Positions 19,702-33,144 of a stretch of 64,000 bases of DNA are shown piece after piece. The number at the start of each line of letters is the position of its first letter. Position 1 is the stretch's first letter. Source of the DNA: Xenopus tropicalis (lineage: Eukaryota; Chordata; Amphibia; Anura; Pipidae); contig NC_030681.2 of the NCBI RefSeq assembly GCF_000004195.4, positions 86,677,539-86,741,538 of the forward strand. The letters run 5' to 3'. Below the pieces are notes generated by a model. That model was not told the DNA's origin. It did not search any database and worked only from the letters and a program-made list of their open reading frames with translations. The position numbers and the translations under genes are program-made.

Positions 19702-21747
19702 AGTGCTGAATACCTCTGGGATCAGTGATAATTTGTGCCTGCAGTCACCATGGCTGTAGCAGGCGTAATTATTGTAGAGAGATTAATGATTAATTAATAA
19801 AGCTGTGGCCAATACATTTATCCACTTTAAAAGTTGTTTTTGTGTCTTTATTACATTAAAAAGCCCACAGTTGGGCTCTTCCTATTTGGTCCTTCAGCTG
19901 CCAAGACCCCTTATCCAGAAACCTCCAGGTACAGAGTATTCTGAATAACAGACCCCATACAATACATTAGATATTTATTGGAAACTGCAGCTCCTTTCAA
20001 TAAAATATGCAAAGTATAAGAAGGCACTAAAGGAAATTAGTCGATTTGGATGTGTTGGGAAACAGGTCTGCACTTGGATAGATTTAGGTAGTGATTAGTT
20101 CTACTTTCATGTGAGAGTTATAATAATAATACATTTCAAACCAGTACTCTCCAAGTAACCCTGTGCTGAAAGAGATGAAGTGGAAGCTGTTTTTCAGTCT
20201 ATGTATTGTCTCTCAGATACAGTAATACAGATCTGGTTCCTATGCAACCAGACGTCCTTGTGCTGGATATGCCAATACAAGGTGTTCTCTGATACAAACA
20301 GCACAGAATGTCCTACTCGAATATTTTTCTGCTGTCAGATTTAATGTAGGGCACAAACAACATCCAGTACATCAGGTCAATAGGGTGTTTTAGCCTAAAT
20401 AGCTGTTATCTCAAGTGTTAGAAAACTTTTTCCTTCAATAGGACCCTTAGGGTTAATGAGCCTGAATTATTCTAGAATTTGCTATGGAGGAAAACTAGAC
20501 ACTAGTGGACCACACATTTCCTGCAAAATCTTTCCCAAAGTGTTATTGCATCAGCAAGAGTAGTGTCACCCAAGTATAGTTTAAGGACCCCTAGCTTCCT
20601 CTAGATCCTACACTGAAAGTTTGCAACTTTTCCCTAAATCATGACAAGGTTGCCCCATATAAAGTACATGTCAAATATCTTGATTTATCTACCTATACCC
20701 AACTAAAGGCCATGGCCAAGAATGTTGCTACTCTGCACTTATGTTAAAGGTGAGGCCCAGATAAATAACTTGCACGGGGCCCCAGTGTTTCTGATGGCTC
20801 TGGATATAGGGGTGCCTAAAGATGTTAATATCTGTGTTTACCTGTGATACTTACTCATGCAATGTACATTATTGTTTTTTTACACAACAGGTTGTGGCAA
20901 CAAATCCCCTAGCTGTTTTATTAATGTCTTTTTCATGTTATTTCCTATGCCTATCAATTTGTTTAACCCTTCTTTTTTCAAATAGCAAACACTGCACACT
21001 CCACAGCCTGGATATTTCTGAATAGTGTTTTAATTTTCCATTTGAACCCCAGTCCTAAAATATCAGAGAGGTAAGTAAAGATGGTCCATGTTCTATTCAG
21101 TATAGCTGTATTAACATTTTATTTTATGCAGTGAGGCTTGAGGACATAAGAAAATTTGGAAGGACATATAAACACTAATTTAGAACCTAAAATAACCTCA
21201 TAAAACAGTACTTGTTACATTAAATCCATTTTGTTTTGATCAAATGCAGAACAGAACATGATTAGCAAAGGTTAAGAAATGAACAGAGCTTTATATTTTG
21301 TATTAGAGTGAAAGGAAAGATGAGAAAACATTATGTGCTTATCAGGCGGTCTAAGAATATATATCCCCTGGGATGTACCCTTAAGCCTTACACTAATTAA
21401 AGAAACAGCAAATACAAGCTCTTATTAGCCCAACCATGAAAGGAGAATAACTGCCTTATTTAACATGGCCACCATTTATTTTTAACTCAAGATTTGTTTT
21501 TGTTTAATATTTCTTCTTTCTTAAACTCCATGATGTTAAATGATGATGTTATATTAGCTAAAGCATGGATTTAGCAAGATATCCTTTGTGGAATCACATA
21601 TAGATATGCATACTTTCACTGACAAATCATCAGTTACTTACTTTTCATTTGTTTTTGGTCTGTTGTGGTTCTCTGAAGTGGAATGTATGCATTATGAAGT
21701 TGATTGCACTAAAATGTAAATTTCAGGATTGATAGTTATTCCTTTTT

Positions 21748-22272
21748 TTTTTTTATAAACTGTATTTTTATTTGTTTTCACATTTAAAACATAGGTGCAT
21801 TGTCTTCAGAAAAAGGAAGCATACAAATACATGTCTTGCAAAATACAAAGTTATGCTTTCTTAAGAAAATATAAACCAGCAATTATCATGTTCTTTTTGT
21901 AAAAAACAGTAACAACAATATGTGGTACAGGATTAAAGATACATTTATTTAAGGTGTCTCATGATATTTCTTTTTTGTTATGATGTAATATATGTTTAGT
22001 TCCCCTATTTTATGCTTATTTGATTTAGATTTTAGCTGCAGTCATTCCTTTGCTCCGGGCCCTGTGACCCTTTCTTAGACATGACCATGTCCATTTTTAC
22101 CTTATTATTTCTATCAGTTTGGGCCCTGTATTTCCGCATAGTAAGCCCTCCACATATACCAGTCTTCCTCTATTATCAAAGATCTGCCATGGGATAAGGC
22201 TGTTAAATATTCCATCCTCCTTACCTGTTCAATTTTATTAGCTAGGTCTTGGAGGGAGGGGGGCGAGGGATT
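21748..22272 (-). mobile_element. 5'-truncated L1/Tx1-type LINE, minus strand
   Basis: The copy has a poly(A) tail (T run from 21743 on the plus strand) and is flanked by TTGATAGTTATTCCTTTTT at 21729-21747 and 22273-22291. The last ORF2 codons near 22270-22130 read LANKIEQVRRMEYLTA and WYMWRAYY, the usual L1 end. Only this tail and the 3' UTR were copied. Confidence 0.88.
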
Positions 22273-22339
22273 TTGATAGTTATTCCTTTTTATGATTAGG
22301 GTTTGGTACAGGCAGACACATGGGTGTGTATAGTTCATT

Positions 22340-22756
22340 CATTCATAGTAAGTTGGGTTGAAAAAAGACATACGTCCATCACGTTCAACAATAATGACTA
22401 TATATAACCTGCCTAGCTTCTAGTTGATCCAGAGGAAGGCAAAAACCCCATCTGAAGCCTCTCTAATTTGCCACAGAGGGGAAAATATTCCTTCCTGACT
22501 CCAAGATGGCAATCGGAACCAGTCCCTGGATCAACTTGTACTGAGAGCTATCTCCCATAACCCTGTATTCCCTCACTTGTACTGAGAGCTATCTCCCATA
22601 ACCCTGTATTCCCTCACTTGTACTGAGAGCTATCTCCCATAACCCTGTATTCCCTCACTTGCTAAGAATCCATCCAGCCCCTTCTTAAAGCTATATAATG
22701 TATCAGCCAGCACGACTGATTTGGGGAGGGAATTCCACAACTTCACAGCTCTCACA
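22340..22756 (-). mobile_element. CR1 (family A) 3' fragment
   Basis: On the minus strand it carries the end of ORF2 (a WNSLP-like block near 22735), the 41-bp array (about 22536-22660, three units all of the GGGTTATGG type) and the GTTGAA...TTCAACC 3' stem, ending near a CATT tract at 22338-22347. It is cut off at 22756, only a few hundred bases from the 3' end. Confidence 0.9.
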
Positions 22757-22832
22757 TTTTATTTGTTTAGTCAGCCTGGTACACAGTATATATTTTTCTT
22801 TCAGACAGACAGGAGACATTGATGTACAGCAA

Positions 22833-23060
22833 TGTATGTATGTATGTATGTATGTATAACTTTATTTTTAAAGCGGCACAAGGGTACGCAGCGCTGTACA
22901 GTCTTACAGAATACAAAATTACACACAGGGAGGACAAGTGATATAATAAATAAATACAATAAATACATATATGTATATATATATATAAGTGCCATGTGGT
23001 ATGAGACACAGTAGGAAGGAGGTCCCTGCCCCGTAGAGCTTACAATCTGAGCAATGCCTC
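22833..23060. repeat. TGTA microsatellite and dispersed repeat (GCGCTGTACA type)
   Basis: TATG/TGTA units (22833-22858) lead into TTTATTTTTAAAGCGGCACAAGGGTACGCAGCGCTGTACAG, a widespread amphibian/fish repeat motif, with GAGCTTACAATCTGAG at the far end (near 23036). A second, shorter copy lies at 49272-49400. Confidence 0.6.
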
Positions 23061-23077
23061 ATAACTCTTAAAGCAAA

Positions 23078-23366
23078 GTAGGGCAGTTTCCAAATGGCCC
23101 ACCAGGATACCAGGAAAACTCCCGGTGGGCCCAGGTGTCAGTGGGCTCCCCTTCTCCTGACCATTTGGCCTGCTTCATGGTTGTTCCCTATTTCTGAATG
23201 AAAACAAAGAGGAGAAATAGATGGAAGAATAGATGTTAGCATGCAATTAAAAGACACTAGGAGAATAAAGAGGTTGGGTGAGGAAAGGAGGAAAAATAGT
23301 TTGGAGAGTGGGCCTATGGTCTAGGGTTTTCTGGTGGGTCCCTGAGGTCCCCATCAGTCCGACTCT
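23078..23366. repeat. Diverged copy of the CAGTGTCGGACTGG hAT MITE
   Basis: It shares the whole interior with the element at 31901-32185: CCAGGATACCAGGAAAACTC, CTGACCATTTGGCCTGCTTC and GAAGAATAGATGTTAGC. Its termini are worn. Next to it a run of 16 C occupies 23523-23538. Confidence 0.8.
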
Positions 23367-23539
23367 GAAGTAGGTTGAGCAGTGGCATAACTAGTTGTCA
23401 CTGGGCCCCACAGCAAATTCACTTTAGGGCCCCAACAGTTTGGTAAAATTAACTATTCTACCAAGATATTTTGTTTGAAGTTGCTTATTAATTAGGACTT
23501 CAATAGGCCCTCTACACTGCTTCCCCCCCCCCCCCCCCT

Positions 23540-26500
23540 TCCCGCCACCTCAGGGTCTGTTTTCTTTGTATTTACATCCCTGAGAATGAATAGAGAATTC
23601 TGCATTCTGAAGGTTAATACAAAATTAGTGGTAGACAGTTTATGAAGGTGAACACCCCTTTTGTATACCTCTATATCTGATATTCGTATGTATAGTATGT
23701 ATGTTATCATTTTACATAGAACACATCTTTCATTTGCATAAAACATTTAAAGTATTCCCTTTAATCTGACAATATTGCATATTTTTAGACATGACCCTTT
23801 ACATGTCTAGTACATGTTAAGTATACCAAATGCAGTAACTATCACTTATAGTATAGTATAGTATCACGTATTAAAAAAAATGGTGCCTCCAGGCACATTG
23901 CTTCCTGTTCCTGCCTCAGTTTAATTCCAGCCAGTATTTGATCATTTCTCCAGTTTGTATACCAATTCCTCATACAGGCTTAGGGTTTCGGCCTATTATC
24001 TTCATTTGATTCTCCAGGACAGCTTACTGATTTTCTCCCTTTGGTCTCCAGCCTTTACTGTAGCCAGACTATGGCCTGTTCTCTAGACAACCTTTTAAAA
24101 ATGGTCTATTAGAAGCCCAAGTGCAACATGCAATTTTTTTGCACCAACAATGCAGCATTTCCCCCAACAATCCCAGCATTCTTGCAGTGAATACATTATT
24201 GTGTTCACTGCAGTTGTGTCCTACATTTCAGTACAAATGCAATTGTGTGACCAGTGCAATTTGCAGCCAAAATGTAATTGTTAGGATGATGTCATTTTCA
24301 GTATTTAGCATTAAAACTACACTTGCTCAAATTCTTTAGGCCAAGTCTACTGCGTCTATTGACATAGCCCTATGGGAACCCTGCAGCGGCAGTAGCTACA
24401 CAGTTCCCCTGCGTCAGTAGGTGCACTTCTGCATGATTTTGAGACAACCAGGTATTTAGAACAACACAGATGTAAGGATCACCTTTGCATGTAATGGATG
24501 TTTTATTTTTATTTATGCGATGACTACAGCCATTTAGCATGAAAGAACTTATCTGATTACTAGATTTGCCTTATTAAAATCTAAAAACTATGCCCTTTAA
24601 GAAAAAAATAATGAAAAACCAAGAACATCATATAAATCTAAAACTGTAGGAGGTCTACAAAGTAGCGGGTCATTAATAGGGATAACAGAGGAGATTCATG
24701 TAAGGCAGTCTTCTCCATTTTGTTACATTTCAGTAACAAAAATAGGTCAAGTAAAACCAAAGTGACTGAAAAAGAGTGCATTCAAAGCAATCCCCAGTTA
24801 TTCAAGGCCACAATACAGTAACTGTTACATTAGTTATTTTATGTACATCCTTGAAAAATGATGGCTGCTACTAAGTTTCTCAGGAACCAGACTCCATGAT
24901 CATTCAACTAAAAAAGTCTCCCTCCTAAGGCTAAATAAGTCAGTGGATTGCATTTAAGTAGATATCTAAATTATAGCTACATATAATTAAACTATTACAG
25001 TTCTTACAGCTTTATGAAAGCACTCACACATTAATGCATGGTATAACAAAGCTACTTACTTAATAATACCAAACAATTGTCATATATTATTAAGTAACCT
25101 AGGAAAGGTGTTGAATACAAAGGTCTTATGCATAAAGCATGATGTATGTGTAGAAGAAAAACTTTCCACTTCAAATAATTTTTTTTAGCCAGCAACTTTA
25201 AATAAGATTTTAACTCTTCAAAAGCTGTTGCTGCCACAGTAGTTATACCATGTGGTATGCATTTATTGTAGGTATTCTATACTAAAATTGACTAACCTAC
25301 CCAACAACTCAAAGGTAAACCAGGATTAACTCTGTTTATAATGAAAAAGGTTAATTCTTGCCCTTGTTCCAAAAATAATCCAGTAAAGTAATATTTTCAA
25401 GAATAGTTGTACAAGTATCACCCATTATGACTGAACTTGTGACCTATTATCTTTTATATTAATTTATTCATTTATGATCATAGAGCATCACAGGCCCACC
25501 ATATATGTTTTCAGGTTCCTTTATTATTATTACACCTCTTCCTGCAAGTGTCCATGGTAGTGGGATACATTATGTGGAGTCTATCATGGAGCTACACAAG
25601 ATTTTACAATTTTGTTTACATAATTTATGGAGTTAAGCACTGTATACGATGATCATGCAGTTTGAACCCTCCGAGATTCCCCTGCCTACTAGATGCTGAG
25701 TGGTTCGGAAGGACTTTTATTTTAAGTTGACCAGTTAGTGGCATGAAAAATACAGAATATATTTTAAAAATATGATTCAATTGCCAGTGACAATAGGACC
25801 TACAAATTGTGTATGTTGCTTTAACACTATCACCTCTATAAATGTCAGTCCAACACAAAAGGCCAGGTAGCATTTGCTTAAGTGAACAATTTTGTAGATC
25901 ATATCTAATTAACTGCATTAAAACTTACAGTCAGAAGAAATGAAATAAATGGTCTTATTTATTTATACAGACCCATAATACAGCCTTAAATTTAAATCTG
26001 ACTCAGAATGCTGTTTGTTTAATCTAGCCTTAGTACAGCGCTTCAGTTTTTCCAAGGAAAGGAAGAAAAGTTGCAGGTTTATAAAAACATAACCCTAACA
26101 GTTAGTCAGCCATTATTCCACAATTAGGGATGGCTGATTCAGGTTTGCAGTGAATCTGCTCAAGATTGTGTGTGGTTTGTTTACTGGGGAAAACTGCACT
26201 TTTCACTCCAATGCACCTATTCCCTCCAATGCATCTAATTACTCAAATGCATTTGCAGCAAGAAAAAATGCCAATTGACTTAAATGCATTTGGAGCTAGA
26301 AAAAATAGCCATTGACCTCAATGCTTTGGGCACAGACAAAACAGCAAAAAAAAACTGTTGAGACTTATGCATTTTGTGAAATTTGGGCAAAAATTTGCCA
26401 TCTCACAGATTTTTTCACAGTTTTACAAATTTTTTGCAAATCAACATGGCACATCACTCATCACTATTATATAACTGAAGGATGCATATTAACATACAAA

Positions 26501-29500
26501 TTCCATATAAACACTGATCAGTACAGAAGGTAAAGAGGGTCCTGCTCATTAGACCTTGCCATCTAAAAGAACATGAGAAGCACTTACATTGACATTCAAG
26601 CTGAACCCCTCTACTTTAGGGCCTACCAAGTGGGGCAAGCCCCATAGTCTGGAAACCACTGCCTCACGCAATGTTAAACATTTAAAAATAAATCCAACAT
26701 TCTTAAAAAAGTTTCTTGGGAGGAAAAAGGAAAAATACTAAAGTGGGGACTTTTTTTTAAACATTGTCAGGACACTTAGGTCATTCATTTTAAATGTTGG
26801 GATAATGCTTTCAAAGACAAAACTGAAATACTGTAGTCAGGAAACAACATGGACATGACTTGCTGATATTTGCATCACGAAAAAGGCCATTAGCTTGGAT
26901 GTTCTGTGAGGTTAACTTGATTAGCATGAAATGGCAGACATCCAGTTCTTGGCTACATTAAATGTAAATCATGGGTCGTGTGTGTCTTAGTCATTCTGGT
27001 AACAGGAGAAAGTTCAACAAAACAACATTTTATTCACAAGTGATGGAAAAGCCAGCAAAGCGCTTCCTTGGGAATGCATTAGTACGAGTATTAGCTTATT
27101 AAATTATATGTCTTTTCTGGTGCAATGATTCTAAATGTCACATGAATCATAAAAATAGCAGTGAGTAGACATAACGAATGACACTGGATATTCGTAGAAA
27201 GTAAAGGAATAAATGCTGAATGATAAACAGCCGGGCAATGCATGCATGGATCAGTGTAACGTTTTTATTTGTTTTATTCTTAAAAACCTGTTAGGGTTAT
27301 ATGGCAAAGAAATGGCATGCTGGTGTTTAATGTTACCTCTTATTCATGTTTCTGGGCAGAATTATAATATAATAATATGGTGCCAGTGAGCAATCAGGGG
27401 CTGTAAAATGCCCCGCTTTTGCCCCACAAGCCCCCAATAGACAAGCCTGGCCTAAGCAATTTAATGGAAAAGCAGCAGATAAATTGCATAAGGGGAGCTA
27501 TAAAAAGGTCAGTGAATGTACAAATTCTTGCTACAGAGAAGCAATGCGTGTTAGTGCATTGCCTACACATTTCTAAGATAAGTTCATGATAAAGGGAAAG
27601 GTAGGTAAAGCTGTGAATTGTCTAAAGTGCACCTATAAACACAGAGGAACCATTCCACTGCTGTCTGCATCAATAGACGCAGCAGACTTGAACCAAAAGA
27701 ATCACATTAACCAATCACCAGAAATAAGGCAATTCCCACTCTGACAATTTTAAAAGCAACTTGTGGGGGAAATGCTGCATCCTTGGTAACAAAACATGGA
27801 TTCAAAAATAGCACTTTGCACACTGCACTTCATACAAACCCTTGTATCTTCGCCACATGGATGATTTTTGTGGGATTTAAAATGGTAGAGTAAAACTTAG
27901 CAAGAAATATAGGAGACCTTCTCTCAAACCATCATTTAGAAATTTAAGGATGGTTTGGAACTTTCTTTTAGACAAGGAATTAGTTAAAAAAGAATGTTTA
28001 GGCTATATTTATGGATGAATAAATTCTTTACAATAGCATCTTATAGTTCTATAAAGGAGCTTCTTTCTCTCACCTTCACCTCACCTTCACTTGTCTAAAG
28101 TATTGTTGTTTTCCCCATACTATGGCCTCAGCCACTTTACTTTGCTGGTTCACTGGGTTTCCTGCCTAGTTTCTCTTTGTTCCAATGTGAACATCCATTA
28201 CTACCATGCTATATTTTCACACACAATTAATTGGTTCTGGTCAGTGGAAATGTCCAGAGCTTTCCGCCTGGAGAGGTTGATATACGTAGAAAGAAAATCT
28301 GATGGCTGCTAATGCAAAATTCTAAACACAACAGCGTTTTCCCTTTATTTAAAGTTAGATTCACATATGGTTCCATTGTTTCAAACAAAAAGTTATTTAT
28401 TCCTCTGATTTGCCTACAAAAGGAAAACCCTACGAAACTGATTTATATATTATTTTTTACAAGTGATGTTAGCCATGATTCAAACAGTGATAGAGCCCCT
28501 GGTTGCAGTTAGAGAAATATACTTGCATATCGAATGCTCACTTATTTAGTAATCTGGTAAACTTGCATTATTAAAAAGAGTTTACAAACTTGAATAAAAC
28601 TCGAATTGAAAATATTGTTTGACTTTGCCTAGGACAACTCCTATTTGCTTCTATAGAAACTTGCAAGTTTTACATTCGAGTTTTCAGACCTCATGGCAAT
28701 TACTCTGAAGCCATGCACTTCACAGAAAGATACAAGAGGTAAAGAGGACCCTGTTCATAGGAGCTTACAATCTAATCTTGTGCCTACAGAATGCAAGTGT
28801 TGGAAGCTTACATCTATGGTTATTTTATGGTTAAGTAGTAACTGGGTTTGTAAGCACAACTATAGGCTGATTCATCTTTATATGTGAATGGCAAAGGGAT
28901 GACCACAGTTTGTCGACATGACCCTTTTTCCTAATAAAAGCAATAGTGTGAGACAAATAACACAATAAAATTTGCTCCATCTGCGAATTAAATGAAAGCA
29001 CAATCCACTGCTATCTTACATTGAGTGGTACTATCTAAGATAGCAATATATTGTAGCTAAGATTTGAGATAATTACAAGCGTTTTATCATCACATCTTGG
29101 ACAAGCAGTAGAATACAGTTAATCAAACCAAGTCTAAAGTAAACAAATATAATATTTATTTTCCTAAAATAATTAATTAGTTGGAATACTTCCCCTTAAA
29201 TTTTTTACGGCATATGATAGGGAGCAAGTGGGATCCTCAACAAGCTAAATGGCATCAGGTTGTCATGGTTGTCTGTTTCAAAATTATATGAAATTTGTAA
29301 GGATATCATTCCTATAAAATGCTGCATGCAGGTGCAAAGAGTAATGCATTTATCTATTTTTAATTTTTATATAAAGAGCCACCTTTAAAATAAATAGGAG
29401 AAGCACTGTTAGGATTATGTGAAATCAACTAAATATTCTTTGGGCTTTGAGTACTCAGATGGATTCACATCTAATTCCCCAGAAATTGCCCATTGCTTGC

Positions 29501-30726
29501 AATGAACTCTGCTCAGTGCTTATGAAAGGACAGACTGTGGCTGTTACAATTAATGAACTTCAATAGCTTCATTTGTTTCCATTATCTACTAAAATGCATG
29601 ATGAGATTTTTTTTTCCAACGATGCAAAAGCTAATTAACACATCTGTGCTACCATTTTGCCTATGAGAAATCTGGCTGAAATAAACAAGAACAAGATTAG
29701 TGTACACTGACAAAATCATTTTGGAGAAAATCATCACAAATACATATAAGCTTTTAGTTGGCATATTTTACAACAAAATATGCTGTAAATCACAGCAAAG
29801 AGTCTGCTTACTTATATCTGTTTATTTTATGCAACCATACCGATGTGTAATTGCCTTGCATTTCCTTATAGCTCTCAGTAAATACTAATTTGGCAAAAGA
29901 AGTTTAGTGAGGGCCATGGACTGGGTTGCTAATTATAATTTATCTAGCCTTCACACCCTTAAGGCTACAGCTTGTTATTCTTACAAACACAACCCTGTTA
30001 GGTCCTGTACTGTCCCACAGTATGAGTATGAAACTCCCAAAGACTTTGGCTAATTAATTTCAACAGCCATTACAGTTGGACAAGAATTATCTCATAATTG
30101 TTACCAATAAAGGGGGTCATGACCACAATCAAGTCGTCTTGAGTTAATTACTCTCTAAAACCTTTTTGCAAAAAATATAGTGCTTCTGCAGTCTGTATAT
30201 GTTTACGTCACCTTAGTTACACAAAGTTCTAGAAGGGTGTTAGTATGATGGCACACAGGGAACTTTACTAGCAGCGGAAGATCACCTCTCCCACAGCAAT
30301 AAAGCTCACTCAAAAATACCTTTCCATTGGGAACCAAATTAATTTTCACAGGTAAAACAAATAAAGAAGACAGCCATTTTGCATGATTATGGGATTCAAA
30401 ATTCCTACGGTTCCCATTGGCAAGGTTTTTTTGGGCCCTTTTTTTGAGAGATGATTTACCACAGGTGACATACCCTTAGTAGTAGAGGAACCATTAACAC
30501 CACAAATATTTGTCCTATTGCAGTAGTTCAGATTGTTTATGCTAAAATTACTGTGTCACTAACCAAATCAGATTGTGCTTGATAAGATACTTTTTGTGTG
30601 TATAGCAACTTAAACTGGATGACTTGCGCCTGAAAGTGGTTATTATAATTCTCACAATATAATATATAATTTTTTAGTTCAAGTCCACTTTTGAATATGA
30701 ACAAATGATCAGGGCTCATATCAAAG
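23540..30726. other. Repeat-poor AT-rich stretch, no gene found
   Basis: The longest part of the window without a clear mobile element. No ORF above about 100 codons, no splice-bounded conserved exon and no RNA gene could be recognised. A weakly repetitive piece (about 26120-26460, with GGGATGGCTGATTC and the recurring ATGCATTTG) and several TAATTA-rich intervals at 29.1-30.2 kb are the only structure noticed. Confidence 0.5.
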
Positions 30727-31327
30727 TTAAAGGAGAACAAAAGCTTAACTAAAGACATAGGCTAAAAATGTTGTAAATTATATTTTCTGCTTCTGTACCA
30801 GCCCAAGCCAACCACAGCCCTTTAGCAATGAAGATCAGTGCCTCCAAAGGTGCCCCAGTAACTCCCCGTCTTCTCTTTTTCTGATTCACTGCACATGCTC
30901 TGTGCTGCTGTCAGTTAGGGTCTGACTCACAATATACTGCTTTATAGAATATACTGTAAGGCTGATTAGTAATTAACACAGATGTTTACTGCATGGCAGC
31001 TCTGAAACCAGTGCTATTAGCATCAGACATTAATCACTGGCCTGTTAGGATCAGCTTATATGACAGACAAACATCATTTTCTTTGCTTGATAATTTTTCA
31101 ATGACCCCTAAGCTTAGCTTCTCAACAGCTGCTCAGAGCCCATTGAGCATGTGAGTGGTGTAGACACTTCTAACAGAATCCAGTATGGTCACCCCCTGGG
31201 ACAACTTTAAAGGACTGGATTATTACTACTATAGAGATGCTGAACCTTTAGGCTGGTTTAATATGTTCATTATATAAAATATGTTGTGTCTAGCCATATT
31301 CATTTGTAGGGTTTAGTTCTCCTTTAA
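30727..31327. repeat. Complete T2/Kolobok-type MITE
   Basis: It is bounded by TTAA (30727-30730 and 31324-31327) with termini TTAAAGGAGAACAAA and AGTTCTCCTTTAA. The 601 bp have no coding capacity. A partial inverted copy of its right half is at about 62455-62660. Confidence 0.85.
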
Positions 31328-31900
31328 TTTATAAACCATTTGCATATTTTTACAAATATCTATAACAGCAAAAGCATTTTCCTCAAGTTTCACCCTAACT
31401 GGCCTTCATTCACCTTCAGTCTTAACCCACCCAGTAAAGACTTCAGGGCCCCTACTGCACCAGCTTTAAAGTTCTGGAAATCATTCCCATAAGTTGTATG
31501 AATGAAAAATAAGAGACTTTTGCTTAATAATTGATATGAGCTGATTTCAGTCCATTTGCACCTGAACACTCTGTTCATACTAAATGATTTTATTAAATTA
31601 CTAGCTATTACTGTTGTGGAGCCCATTGTCATTCCATCTGGAGCTCATTTCTATGAAATACTAAACCATTATGCTGTAACAGAACACCAATATTAGTCTG
31701 TTGGCTCTGGATCACTTCTCACATTTGCACTTTACTGTCATAACACCTTTTCTCTGGCTGGGGAACTCTTTTTTCACCTATAAGCATTCAACACTTGTAC
31801 ACAAGCTGTAGCATTCCAATGATTTTAAATAAGTGCTTTGGGCCTTGCATTGATAAAAACCTTGCCTGAAACATTCAGGAGAACATTTAAGTCAAATAAA

Positions 31901-32185
31901 CAGTGTCGGACTGGCCCACCGGGATACCAGGAAAACTCCCTGTAGGCCCAGGGGTTAGTTGGCCATCCTGCTCCTGACCATTTGGCCTGCTTCATGGTTA
32001 TTCCCTTTTTCTGAATGGGAAAAAAGAGGAAAAATTGATGGAAGAATAGATGTTAGCTTGTAAATAAAAGAGACTAGGAGAATAAAAAGTTTGGGTAAGG
32101 AAAGGAGGAAAAAACAGTTTGGAAAGCGAGCCTAGGGTCTGCTGAGGTATTCTGGTGGGCCCCTGGGGTCCCAGTCCCGACACTG
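31901..32185. repeat. hAT MITE (CAGTGTCGGACTGG)
   Basis: The 285-bp element has termini CAGTGTCGGACTGG and CCAGTCCCGACACTG. Flanks CAAATAAA (31893-31900) and GAAATAAA (32186-32193) match at 7 of 8 bases, as expected for an aged 8-bp hAT duplication. Confidence 0.9.
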
Positions 32186-32561
32186 GAAATAAATAATATA
32201 GACATCATCCTAATCATTTCTATAAAGCACTATTATTTTAAAATAATTTTATAACAAACATGGAATTTATATAAATCAAAAAATAATGGCTACAAAAAAC
32301 AGGAAGATGAGAGGGGCCTGCTTACAAGAGCTTAAAACTAAAGGTTTAGAGAACAATTTTCATAGAAATGGTATTTAGAGAAAATGGATCACAGTTCTCT
32401 ATGTTGTGGTATAGTATGACTTTGACTGATCCATTTTGAGTTACTTAACCCTTTTCAAAGAACCCCACTTGGGGAGCTTTTAAAGATTTTAAAGGAAGCA
32501 AGAATGCGATTATTAATATAGATATATGGGGCTGGGGGTGGTAATCCTATAGCTTCTAGAT

Positions 32562-32757
32562 CAGCGGTTCTTAACCTGTGGGTCAGGACCTCTTTGGGGG
32601 TCAAACAAACCTTTCACACGGGTCACCTAAGACAATCGGAAAACACATATTTCCGATGGTCTTGGGAACCGAGACACCGCTCTCTATGGTTGGGGGTCAC
32701 CACAACATGAGGAACTGTATTAAATGGTCGCGGCATTAGGAAGGTTGAGAACCACTG
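32562..32757. repeat. SPIN-type hAT MITE
   Basis: The 196-bp element begins CAGCGGTTCTTAACCTGTGG and ends GGTTGAGAACCACTG. Its interior (GGAAAACACATATTTCCGAT, GGAACCGAGACACCGCTC, GGGGGTCACCACAACATGAG) agrees with the SPIN family as I know it. A perfect 8-bp duplication TTCTAGAT flanks it (32554-32561 and 32758-32765). SPIN elements are known from patchily distributed tetrapods including Xenopus and are thought to have spread horizontally. Confidence 0.9.
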
Positions 32758-32883
32758 TTCTAGATGGTCGATAGAAACTATTGTTTTGTTCAATTCTGAT
32801 GCTCAGGACTGATAGAGAGAAGTGTTTTGAGACTATAGTGTCAGTCTTTCATATGTTTAATACCTACTTTTTCTGCTTTTTTT

Positions 32884-32969
32884 AGCTGCTAATAACAGAT
32901 ATTTCAATCTGTTCACTCTGATTATTAGCTGCTAATAACAGATATTTCAATCTGTTCACTCTGATTATT
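32884..32969. repeat. Perfect 43-bp tandem duplication
   Basis: The block starting AGCTGCTAATAACAGATATT at 32884 is repeated exactly from 32927. There are two copies only. Confidence 0.95.
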
Positions 32970-33144
32970 TTCTGAAAAGCTGTATACCCAGTGTGCTTTT
33001 GTACTTTTGATTCACATCATGCTTTAGGAATTTTCATAAGACTCTTGGTGGCTCGTATGTTTAGAAAAAGATGCTAAAAAACTGAAAAAAACAAAATATA
33101 ATTACAGGTTAGAATGAGAAGGGCTAAAAGGAGTACACATGACG

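Noticed and set aside
22767..23014. Tyr/Ile-rich frames on both strands
   Set aside because: They derive from TGTA and TATA microsatellites and a dispersed repeat.
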